From Chloropicon primus (Eukaryota; Chlorophyta; Chloropicophyceae; Chloropicales; Chloropicaceae), in the NCBI GenBank assembly GCA_023205875.1, contig CP060758.1:992001-1056000 (forward strand): a DNA stretch of 64,000 nt, in the 5' to 3' direction. The notes beneath the pieces were generated by a model that did not search any database, was not told the origin of the DNA, and saw nothing but the letters and a program-made list of their open reading frames with translations. A program made the position numbers and the translations under genes. Numbering within the stretch: the first letter of the stretch is position 1; each line of letters begins with the position of its first letter. Below, one piece after another: positions 19,201-27,051 of this stretch.

Positions 19201-20121
19201 AGCAGGGAATTCGGCTCGGAAGACTCGCGGAGCCACTTGTGCAGTGGTCTGATCTCAGAACACTTTGGGTGCAACGAGGAGGCCTCCTGCAGCTACAGGA
19301 GGGCCTTGGATCTGCAATCCGCAGAGAGCTTGGAGAGCTTGGAGATCAAGAAAAATCTCGCCAGGGTGCTGCTAAAGTTGGGGGAGGCAGAGGAGGCCCT
19401 CGGCCTTTACAACGCGTTGGCAGCAGACCCCAAATTCACTTGGGACGATTCGAGCCGTATCACCTACTTGCAAGCCAAGTTGGAAACGAGCGGATCATCC
19501 CTTTCGGAGGGGGATTTGGATTTCTCCGCGCTCGCTCGCGTGGACGGCAAAAGCAGCGGCAGCCTGCAGCAGTTTCGCGCCAAGATACAGCTTCGCAAAG
19601 TCTTGGAAACTTCGGGAATCGAGGAGGGGACGAGGCATGCGATGCAACTCACAGGCCAATTCGTGGGGGATGATGAGGCAAAGTCTCTCCTCGCGGTGGA
19701 TTGCTGGCTCATGGTCCTCGTGTGGGCTGTGAAGGCCCAGAGCGGAGTCGACGCGGTTCTCGGACACATGAGGGACTCGCCGCTTTGGTACAAGATGAAG
19801 GATGAGGCCATGAGGCTGCTGGCTTTGGCGCACCGCTCGCTCAGCCATTCAAAGCAGGCTTACAGGTGCCTCGCCAAAGCAGTCCACAACGATCCGCAGG
19901 ACTCAGCATCCTATTCCAGCCTTCTCCACCTGTCTTCCCCTTCCAGCACAGTGAACGCGGAGCAGCTTGAGAGCCTCCTTCGTCTTGAGGACACTGCGCT
20001 GGTTTTCCGATTTCTTCATGGCTTGAGGGCAAGGGACTCGGGGAGCCGCGACGTTCTCGCCAAGCTCGTGCATAAGAATCCAGAGGCCCGACACCTGTGG
20101 AAGATGATCCCTTCTCTCTAA
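16228..20121 (+). CDS. SKI3/TTC37-like TPR protein (Ski complex scaffold)
   Basis: About 1297 residues, intronless, starting at the ATG in GCCATGGCG. Nearly the whole protein is helical TPR repeats, for example AIKAYKEATRFEEE, YQSAIKAYEHVLESV and TWVGLASLYLSKGAADLAQQ. The length and the spacing of the C-terminal repeats fit SKI3/TTC37, the scaffold that joins the SKI2 helicase and SKI8 to feed mRNA into the cytoplasmic exosome. Another large TPR protein cannot be excluded without a profile search. A Ser/Lys-rich start (ASSSSSSKKEKEK) precedes the first repeat. The 5' flank has ATCCA/ATCCAA repeats (16180-16217) immediately before the start codon. Confidence 0.65.
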   Translation: MASSSSSSKKEKEKALKEALRALAQGDAASAADLCVGFLKTKEGRDNPDALIYLGKSQFLLNEGRKAIKAYKEATRFEEEGSLRAWKGIVEASSILPSSSDSSSVVSVVAEAFQNVLSSLSHHHAKWYSLLESFWSFLERARAPEDLVREARRAAVVKTDLEGDLRLRALKGYCDYCEGAGLEVGLEVLGEVYDRTESGPPGSASEYHRRYLRGLRPGDRAKRVAETLVRDFEEDQFTTEILAASLSAGPPPSNPIDLVSEGRYPAMPVSRGLRKLLLKLAHRRPWLDESWLNVAWLALQERSYTSTSPGTPNFLARVLRRRVQAMCAKADPEKVSSLHWMALSQILAERDPEKALKCIDKSISTPSSASSCFSPSSPLVPALQRVHRGMLLCTTGRWEGAVALLQGSCTAAGTPFGLLAKRCLAKALMALGRWEEASGVLAGVASSHHRSLSDLGWCLHKLGGREEEACELLERAARGGQSSSKDRYRLGKAYWRRGGRFREDRSLSYTSFLKAASGAELGAGAPPNDVSELEEVRSKAFRRLGDFYGAVAKDKARALRCYRRALSVSPKRVGAGRQACLLMHEGGQTLEAIELCNQALDDSKYDEEVMRWALKPLALALVETRQYQQALPVFQKAIRAAKQDPFFGEDAKQQCWEGLALCYQETKRYQSAIKAYEHVLESVNPKSAFSMIQLGKIYSEFLLDHQVSLRMFRGAEDLLSQDSLGETVPPVSSGACKSLLNQSRKHTRIGARGSAGKLVGEALHLLESTRGGQHLKAAASSTYWKLVGDLNIERVKLSRNQSKSGLAKRARRAYAKVLHSTPFSSKCWHDLALSFYLAGEEGGCADKARANALRGLSVNSKDAALWAAMGLVAEGSEPKLKEYCFARSLQLDPSNADTWVGLASLYLSKGAADLAQQCLQTARIHRPNCPAAWECEGVLRCSMDGTFNASETFEYAQRLSNTPFANKCYALEALGKNGGKNLEKAKVAINFSREFGSEDSRSHLCSGLISEHFGCNEEASCSYRRALDLQSAESLESLEIKKNLARVLLKLGEAEEALGLYNALAADPKFTWDDSSRITYLQAKLETSGSSLSEGDLDFSALARVDGKSSGSLQQFRAKIQLRKVLETSGIEEGTRHAMQLTGQFVGDDEAKSLLAVDCWLMVLVWAVKAQSGVDAVLGHMRDSPLWYKMKDEAMRLLALAHRSLSHSKQAYRCLAKAVHNDPQDSASYSSLLHLSSPSSTVNAEQLESLLRLEDTALVFRFLHGLRARDSGSRDVLAKLVHKNPEARHLWKMIPSL

Positions 20122-20209
20122 ACGCAAATCATTCATAAGGACAACAAAATGCTTGTTGTTTATTTATTACTTTTGGTTTGTGGTGATTGTTTCGCCCAGC
20201 CAACCCCAC

Positions 20210-23200
20210 TCAAGTGCTCACCCCCGTCCAGAGCCGAAGCGTCTTGCCCGCCTGCTGCCTCACTTCTCTCTTCGAGTCGTCCAGGCACACCTGAAGTCTG
20301 CGTCGGACATCGTGAAAGTAAGGGAAAAGGATGTAGTGAGGCAGGTCCTTGAGGAGGGCCAGGCACTCGAGGGCCCTCCTCCTCAGCAAAATGTCCCTAC
20401 TCGTCGTGCTTGGCGTGCAGCAGGCCGCCACGAGGCCCTCCACAGCGGATTTGATGTGATCCTGGATGACCCTCCTCATGCTGTCGTCAGTCAGAGCAAG
20501 CTTGAGCAGCGCCAAGTTCGCGACCACTGCCCTCTTCTCCGGGAGGTCCTGCTCCAAGAGCAGAGAGATGGAATGGATCAAGTTCACCACGATGTCCTGT
20601 GCAAAGGGCTTGAGAACCGAGAAGTGAACGCTGGTCATGAGACAGGAGAAGATCTGGTGCAGCCCGATCATGACGTTAGGGTTTCCCCGCTTCTCCTCAA
20701 ATTTGGCGAAGACCTTCGTGCTCAGGGTGGAAAAGAGCTTCTGCCTCCACAGCAGCTTGGCCTTCCAGTTCCAAGTGTCGATCAGATTGTCGTACTGCGT
20801 GCATATGACGAGGGAGAAGGTCTCCCCCAGGTCAAGGCAGGTAGACATCTCCCACTCGTAGTCAGGCGAGCAGAGGATCGAGAACATCTCATCCAGGATC
20901 ATCTCCAGCTTGCTGTACTTCTTCATGGCGAGCGCCCTCGTGATCCAGGCCAGGGAATAGAATCCTACCTCCACGGCCGTTTGGTTGTCACAGGTCTTCA
21001 TGTGGTTCAGAAGGACTTCAGTGACCAGGGGGAGGACGATCTCGTCCAGTTGATTCTTTTCCAGTTTGTTGACGATTCCCGAGAGGGATATTGACAGCTC
21101 CCTCGCTACGTTTGGATCGTCCAACGTCATGATGAACTCAAGGATGGAGTGGAGAACGTCCTCCACGTTCTCCACATCTTTCGCCGACTTGAGGGGGTTC
21201 AGCACGGCGCCCACTAGCAGGTACCGCAACTCCTTGGACACTGCCGAGTCCAAGTTGAAGCGCAACAACTTGCCCTCCAGCACGATCTGCTCCTCCGACA
21301 GCAACAGGGCCACAGCCTCTCTCACGTAGCCCTTTTGCATCTCCTCCCCACAGAGCAAGGTCGCGTAACTGATGCTGTGGAGGATGTGCACGAAGAGGCC
21401 GTTCCCCGTCTCTTGCGACTCGAGCACCTTCTCGAGCAGCAAAACCAGGTTCTTCATTATTTTTGATACAGGTTTGGGGATCCCCCCCAACTTGCAGTTG
21501 CACTCGTACAGGTGGGGCATGATGCTCACGCTGACCATGCTAAGGATCGAAGTGGAGACTCTATTGCTTTTCCAGCCCATTTCCCCCTTCCAAGAGTCTA
21601 TCGCCCTCTGCGTGAGTTTCACTACGATGTCCATGGAGAGCTCTGTGCACTCCCCCGTGCACTCCTCTGCGCACTCTGCGATCACCGACAGGAACAGCAG
21701 AGCGCGGTCGCTTTCCACCTCCCCGACAAGAGCATTCAGCGTCTTGGTGATCACCTTGTCCATCACATCTTGCCTCCGGTGAGCCTCATGGAACGACGAG
21801 ATGATCTTGGCGGTATGAATAATGTGGTCCTTGGTGGTCAGACGAGAATCCGACAGAGAGAACGCGAGGAGGCCCATCATGACCTCCTCGATCAGCTCCA
21901 TGGATATCCACTCGCTCTGGAATTTGCAGACGTTGTCGAGCGCTTTAATGCATTCGCTGGTGGTTCTGTAGTTATCCTCCGCGTCCTGGCTGCCTACCGC
22001 CAGGTACGCCAGGAGCTTGCTGCACAGCTCGGGCAAGGTTTCCTTGAACACGCCGAGGCTGTCGGAAAAGACGTCGTTCTTCAGAGGCTCCAGCGCGCAG
22101 GTCATCTTGTACACAAAGTGTATCAGAAGGGTGGGCTGCGTGCTGATGTTCTCCAGGATGCTGGTGTGAGCCGAGGTCCTGTCCACGACCCCCGCGAAAA
22201 CAAAGACAGAGGAGCTGGCGATGGTCGACAGGACATCCAAGGCTCTGCAGTGCATCATGATGTGCGGCTTTGATTCGGCCTCGAGATCCTCCGTCGAGGA
22301 GCACGCCACGAGCGCCTTCTTCACGTCCTCGTCCTCGAAAGCCAAGTCCACCACCTTGAGCGAGCTGATGCTGAAGAGGTCCGCCAGCGACTTGAGAGCC
22401 TCGAGCGCCTTTGGGACTACAGCCCCCGAGGCATTGACCATGTTGAGCATGGGCTCCGATCGAAGTATTTGCCCCCTAAGGAGGTCCCAGACCTGGTCGA
22501 TGAGCGCCTCGAGCTCGGCCTTCTTGGACTCGTCCTCGTAGTCCGCCCTAAGGTCGTTGGCAAACTTCTCCAGGCACATCTGAAGCAGCTGCAGGCCGTC
22601 CACCTTGGTCTCGCTCTTGGGCGAGGGGAACCTGTCCTCCAGTAGCTGCACCACTTGGGGGAACATCTCCGGGGTCGAGGTGTACGCCCTGAAAAGCGCG
22701 AGGAGGAGGTCCGCCCGAGTCACGCTCTTCTTCATGTCCGGGGGCGGCGAGAAAGAGAGGGGAAAGTAGCAGGACAGGACGTCCGCCAGGCCCTCCACGT
22801 TCTTCTTCACCACCTCCACGAGCTCGCTCCTCCCCGACTTTGACAACTCATGCACCGCCCTCTCGATGGAGTCGAACGCCAGCAGTAGGCAACGGGGGTC
22901 CTTCTCCCCGTCCACGAAGCGAACCAGGACCTCGAGAAGGTCCTCCTCCTCCGCGTTCTCCGCCTGCGTCGCCCTGGCGCTCATTCCGAGCACGGTCGCG
23001 AGGTGGGGGTCCCGCAGCAGGAGGTCCACGAGTTCGAAGCTCAGCTGCCTGTTGGGCTGCGAGTGGGACTGCACGTCCACGTGCTCGAACAGGGACTTGG
23101 CCAGGAGCTCCACGTTCGCGGCAGTCAGGCAGGACTTGGACCCCTTGTCCTCCCCCCCCTCCAGGAGCACCTTGCACGCCAGGAGCGTCGCCCTCAGCGT

Positions 23201-23509
23201 GTGCCAGTCCTTGAGCCTCGCGCACAAGAAGGCGAGGACGTGATCCACCTCGTGCCTCGTCAGGACGGCCCTCGTCTTCCTCAACACGTCCACCAGGACC
23301 AGGGTCCCCGTCGTCCGCGCCCTCGTGCTATCTGCGTCCGTGAGGAGCGGCCCGAGCATCTCCACGAGACCCAACAAGGTCGCCTTCCCCTCCATCATCC
23401 CCCTCACCGCATCCTCGCTCACCCTCCTCCTCCTGTCCTCCTCCTCCTCCTCCCCCTGCGTCCCCCCCCCCACCAACCCCTCGATCCTCTCCCTCAGCCC
23501 CTCCTCCAT
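20210..23509 (-). CDS. MMS19: MMS19 cytosolic iron-sulfur assembly targeting protein
   Basis: 1099 residues of HEAT repeats, close to the length of plant MET18/MMS19. Near residues 265-310 the segment around LSCYFPLSFSPPPD, followed by TRADLLLALFRAYTSTP, matches the conserved MMS19 N-terminal region. VDHVLAFLCARLKDW near 85 also fits. The C terminus (SKREVRQQAGKTLRLW) matches the last MMS19 repeat. With CIAO1 and CIAO2 it delivers [4Fe-4S] clusters to DNA polymerases, primase and helicases such as XPD. Intronless. It faces the WDR53-like gene across a 384-bp divergent promoter. Confidence 0.85.
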   Translation of the reverse strand: MEEGLRERIEGLVGGGTQGEEEEEDRRRRVSEDAVRGMMEGKATLLGLVEMLGPLLTDADSTRARTTGTLVLVDVLRKTRAVLTRHEVDHVLAFLCARLKDWHTLRATLLACKVLLEGGEDKGSKSCLTAANVELLAKSLFEHVDVQSHSQPNRQLSFELVDLLLRDPHLATVLGMSARATQAENAEEEDLLEVLVRFVDGEKDPRCLLLAFDSIERAVHELSKSGRSELVEVVKKNVEGLADVLSCYFPLSFSPPPDMKKSVTRADLLLALFRAYTSTPEMFPQVVQLLEDRFPSPKSETKVDGLQLLQMCLEKFANDLRADYEDESKKAELEALIDQVWDLLRGQILRSEPMLNMVNASGAVVPKALEALKSLADLFSISSLKVVDLAFEDEDVKKALVACSSTEDLEAESKPHIMMHCRALDVLSTIASSSVFVFAGVVDRTSAHTSILENISTQPTLLIHFVYKMTCALEPLKNDVFSDSLGVFKETLPELCSKLLAYLAVGSQDAEDNYRTTSECIKALDNVCKFQSEWISMELIEEVMMGLLAFSLSDSRLTTKDHIIHTAKIISSFHEAHRRQDVMDKVITKTLNALVGEVESDRALLFLSVIAECAEECTGECTELSMDIVVKLTQRAIDSWKGEMGWKSNRVSTSILSMVSVSIMPHLYECNCKLGGIPKPVSKIMKNLVLLLEKVLESQETGNGLFVHILHSISYATLLCGEEMQKGYVREAVALLLSEEQIVLEGKLLRFNLDSAVSKELRYLLVGAVLNPLKSAKDVENVEDVLHSILEFIMTLDDPNVARELSISLSGIVNKLEKNQLDEIVLPLVTEVLLNHMKTCDNQTAVEVGFYSLAWITRALAMKKYSKLEMILDEMFSILCSPDYEWEMSTCLDLGETFSLVICTQYDNLIDTWNWKAKLLWRQKLFSTLSTKVFAKFEEKRGNPNVMIGLHQIFSCLMTSVHFSVLKPFAQDIVVNLIHSISLLLEQDLPEKRAVVANLALLKLALTDDSMRRVIQDHIKSAVEGLVAACCTPSTTSRDILLRRRALECLALLKDLPHYILFPYFHDVRRRLQVCLDDSKREVRQQAGKTLRLWTGVST

Positions 23510-23893
23510 CAGGTCAGGTCAGATCAGATCAGGTCAGATCCAACCCCAGCCCCCGTCCCCCTCGCCCCCCTGTGGTCCTCCACACCTCGCCTCCCCTCCC
23601 CTTCGCCTCGCCCTCGCCCTTGGCCCTTGGCCTTGCCCCTTGGTGCGCTGGCCGCCGATCTCTCTCTCTCTCTGCTGGGTTTGGCGGGAGAACGAGAACG
23701 AGGAGCTTGGCGGGAAGGCAAAGACACAGCAAACGAGGCCTTGGGCCAGGACGGGGCGGAAAGGGGAGGGGCGCCACAAGGGATTCCATAGGATTCCATA
23801 GGATTCCATAGGATTCCATAGGATAGGATAGGATAGGATAGGATAGGATAGGATAGGATTTGTTAGATAGGATTGGATAGGATTGATTGAGGA
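23510..23893. promoter_or_regulatory. Divergent MMS19/WDR53 promoter
   Basis: Next to MMS19 are GATCAGGTCA-like repeats (about 23511-23537). TTTGGCGGGAGAA at about 23689 resembles an E2F site. A tandem pentamer/decamer block (listed separately) abuts the WDR53-like start. No other element was recognised. Confidence 0.35.
23781..23890 (+). repeat. Tandem GGATTCCATA x4 then GGATA x7-8
   Basis: Four perfect GGATTCCATA decamers (23781-23820) run into seven perfect GGATA pentamers and decayed variants up to the start codon at 23894. The decamer and pentamer share GGATA, so one probably grew from the other by slippage. It lies in the promoter/5' UTR of the WDR53-like gene. Confidence 0.9.
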
Positions 23894-24967
23894 ATGGGGG
23901 GGGAGAAGAGGGTGGTGTGTTTGGGAGGAGGGGAGGAGGAGGAGGTGCTCTGCATAGCGACGCAGAAGAGTAAGGGGAGGAGGGAGGAGCCGGTGTTCGG
24001 AGTCACGACAGAAGGTGGGAAGTTCGTCGTGGTGGACTTGAGGGAGAGCGGTTCGGGCTGGGGGCAGCTGAGGACCTCGGTCGGTGGAGCGGAGGGGGAC
24101 CCAGCGACGAGCGCTTGCTTCGATTACAAGGACGAGAACAAGGTGTACTGCAGCGCGGGGCCGAGGGTGAGGGAGCTCGACCTGAGGAAGCTGGAGGAGA
24201 GGAGCGACCTGACGGAGGACAACGTGGTGTGCAGGGTGGGGGAGGAGGTGAACCAGGTGGTGGTGAGTCACACCGGGGAGTACTTGGCGTGCGGGGACGA
24301 CTCGGGGCAGGTGAGCGTGGTCAAAAGAGACAGAGAGAGGGGGCCCAAAGTGTTCAAGGAGCTCCGCAGAGGTGGGCACGAGAACACCATCTGCAGCTGC
24401 GTGGCCTTCCGGTCCAGGCAGCCTTGGGACGTGGTCTCCGGCGGGCTGGACTGCGCGGCGGTGCTGTGGGACTTCTCCAGGGGGAAAGTGAAGCTGAGGA
24501 TCGAGTCCAAGGGCACGGATCCGAGGTCCAACGAGACCCAGATGTTCAACCCGCCGATGATACACGCCGTGGCGGTGCCGGAGAAGAAGGACCTTGCCAA
24601 CCACATTGCCGTGGCGCGAGGTGACGCGACCGTCGCCGTCTACGACGTCGCGAAGAACGCGATAAAGAGGTCCCTGATCCTCAAGTCTCACAAGCCTGGG
24701 GTGGGTCACACCGCGTCGGTGGGACACGTCTGCTTCACGCAATTCAGCCAGGAGAACCACCTTGTGTCCGGAGGGAATGACGGGAGGGTGAACCTGTGGA
24801 GCTGGAACCTAGACCGCGCCAGCGCAAGCCAAGGGGAGGAGCTGGTCAAGTGGTCCGCCAGGCACGGCAAGAAGGTCAACTGGACCGCAACATTGGGCAC
24901 GGCGTCCGAGAACATCCTCGTGGCCGACACATCGTGCAAGATCTCCGTCTATTCCGCCCCTCCCTAA
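23894..24967 (+). CDS. WDR53: WDR53-like WD40 repeat protein
   Basis: 357 residues forming a single seven-blade WD40 propeller. Landmarks match WDR53: VNQVVVSHTGEYLACGDDSG, SSVAF-type ICSCVAFRSRQPWDVVSGGLD, LVSGGNDGRVNLWSW, and the C-terminal pair HGKKVNW and NILVADTSCKISVY. WDR53 is thought to act as a CUL4-DDB1 substrate receptor in animals; the role in algae is unknown. Intronless. A Glu-rich loop is near residue 15. TGTAA at 24986-24990 is the likely poly(A) signal. Confidence 0.8.
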   Translation: MGGEKRVVCLGGGEEEEVLCIATQKSKGRREEPVFGVTTEGGKFVVVDLRESGSGWGQLRTSVGGAEGDPATSACFDYKDENKVYCSAGPRVRELDLRKLEERSDLTEDNVVCRVGEEVNQVVVSHTGEYLACGDDSGQVSVVKRDRERGPKVFKELRRGGHENTICSCVAFRSRQPWDVVSGGLDCAAVLWDFSRGKVKLRIESKGTDPRSNETQMFNPPMIHAVAVPEKKDLANHIAVARGDATVAVYDVAKNAIKRSLILKSHKPGVGHTASVGHVCFTQFSQENHLVSGGNDGRVNLWSWNLDRASASQGEELVKWSARHGKKVNWTATLGTASENILVADTSCKISVYSAPP

Positions 24968-25101
24968 ACAATTAGTTGCTGCTGTTGTAAGGAATTTATT
25001 TTTGATACACGTTCGGCTCACCACCGCTGGTTATTTCTAGTCTGCATAGGGTGATTTGCTCTGCCCCTCCCCCTTTGATCAACCCCGGGTCTCAAGCGCC
25101 T

Positions 25102-26178
25102 TCACTGCTTTGGCTCGTGCGCCGACAGGTACGCTCGGAGCAGGTAGAGCTGCTGATCCTCGTTCCTGAACAGAGGACAGTTGTTGGCGCAGAAGTATGT
25201 GTACATAGGATCCAAGGGCGAGGCAGTGTTGTGGCAGCTGCAGATCGGAGGGACCTGAAGGCCAAGCTCTTTGAACTTCTGGTCCATCTGCTGCATGAGG
25301 GCCTCGCGATACCTTTGCCTCTCCAAGAAGGTGAATTTGCTGCTAGCTCTGTTGTTTATTTGCGTCGCGTTCATCGTCGACGATGTCCGGCTCGCCCCGT
25401 GGCTGTTCTTGAACTTTGCGAGGCTCGTCCTTGCCAGCTGGGAGGCGAGGATGTGCTCCTCGATCCTCTCTTTCAGCTTGGAGTTGTCCTGCTGCTGCTT
25501 CTTCTTCTTTGGCGTCTTCTTCACCAACGGTTTTGGAGGTGGTGGCACGGAGAGCCTCTGCTTCTCCGCAAGCCTGTACGCGATGAGCCGCTCCTCGGCC
25601 TTCTTGTTGTTCTCCTCGATCTTCTTCTTCGCTTCAGTCAGGCGCTTCTGCTCCGCAACGACGCGCTTGTGAAGCTTCTCGCGGAAGACGACCAACCGCT
25701 CTTGCTTCCTCTCCCTATCGATTTGTGCCTAGAGGAAAGATGGAAACGTGCGTGCGTGGGATGATCCGGAGAGAGAGAGGTTTCTTGTGTCAGCCAGGGC
25801 TTCCTCGAGAGGGAGGGAAGGGAAGGGTCGCGTCCTCGGCGCCGCTGGAGTTCCAAAGTTCCTACCTTTTCTGTGACCTGGAAGGCCCTCTGTTCTACAG
25901 TGATGTCAGCCGAGTGGTAGGGCTTGTGCCGCTCGACGACCACCTTTACCATGTCCAAGGGGGTGTTGAACTCGTTGTTGAGCTCCTGCACCTGCATCGT
26001 CGGTATGGCCAACGAAACCTGCTGCAAAGAAGAAAGGCGACAGGGTCAGTCCACGCGCCATCCCAATGCCAAGAGATGGGAGGAAGAAGATTCAGGGTTT
26101 GCGTTGGGAAGAAAGTCCACACGCAGCGAAAGTTTTCTGGACGTCGTCTCCAAGATCACGCACCTGCTCCTTCTTCAT
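25102..26178 (-). CDS. Small coiled-coil protein, tentatively CCDC15-like (three exons, 15-nt first exon)
   Basis: Minus-strand exons 26178-26164, 26021-25866 and 25728-25102 join in phase 0 to give 265 residues. The first exon is only 15 nt (MKKEQ). Introns are 142 and 137 bp, with GTGCGT and GTAGGA donors and YTGAC at 26045-26049 and 25789-25793. The acceptor of intron 1 is a tandem CAGCAG, so two forms differing by one Gln are possible. The middle is a charged coiled coil (about 75-150) with a Lys-rich KKTPKKKKQQQ patch. The end carries PPICSCH and CANNCPLFRN, cysteine motifs that recall the C terminus of centriolar CCDC15; this family call is tentative. Confidence 0.55.
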
Positions 26179-27051
26179 GACGGGCGAGTCGAGTAAGCAA
26201 CCAGCAGTCTCTGAAGCGTCCTTGCGCGTGTTCGTTCCAAACTACGTTCGCTTCTCTTGGTTCGATACTCCGAATCCTCTCTCCGCTGTTGGTTGTCTTC
26301 TCTTTCGTGGTCTCCCTCCTGAAAAAAAAAATAAAGGTGACGTGGTTCCGACTCTCCTCGTCCGTTCTCTTGTCGTCGTGTCGTCTACCTTGACACGGGA
26401 GGCCTCCACCACTCCATCTCTTTTGAGCAAGCAACACACACCGAGGCGAGGCTCCACTCAAGCACCCGTCCCTCTCCTCGCAAGGATTTTTTTTTTGATT
26501 TTGGCGCCAACGAAAAGAACGAACGAACGAACGAGGCGAGGAGGAAAGTGAGAGGCCATCCAAAATTTCCTCCGAGGCCAGGGACGAACGAGGAAGAGAA
26601 GAAGAGAACCAGGAAAGGACTCGGAGACGAATCCTCGGATGACAATGGCCATGGCATCTTTCGTTTTCTCTTCAATGCCTTCCATAGTCCCAAGAAGGAC
26701 CAAGGAGTTGTAGCAGTTGGAGTTGGCCTCCTCGTCCTCCTCCTCCTGGATTGGGATTGCGTTTGTAAACCAAGAAAAGATGGGTCTAGCCACGGAAACA
26801 CTACACGGTTCTTTCTTCAGAGGTATCTTTCGTCAAACCCAACCCAAACCCAACGGATGAAAGGGGTTTACGACAAAGGTGCGTTTACGACAAAGGGGTT
26901 TACGACTCTAGGACGACACACGTGATTTTTCGAGACGAGGCAGAGGTTTCAAGAGGTTTCAAGGCAAGAGTCGGGAGGGGAAGGGCGCAAAGGGACGAGA
27001 AACAAGGAGCGGGAGAGAGAGAGAGAGGAGAGAAGAAAAGGAACGGGAACC
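26179..27051. promoter_or_regulatory. Long divergent intergenic region
   Basis: 873 bp between the coiled-coil gene and the His-rich secreted gene. It contains a palindromic TTGGCGCCAA (26501-26510) resembling an E2F/DP site, (GAAC)n nearby, AACCC-type repeats near 26837-26853, and three copies of GTTTACGAC between about 26866 and 26906. A purine-rich leader precedes the ATG at 27052. No convincing gene was found. Confidence 0.4.

Noticed and set aside
23821-23870. Interstitial telomere repeat
   Set aside because: GGATA does not match plant or algal telomere repeats such as TTTAGGG.
26548-26925. 125-codon ORF with a hydrophobic segment
   Set aside because: No ATG start, low-complexity flanks and promoter-like surroundings; the hydrophobic stretch comes from a CTC-rich run.
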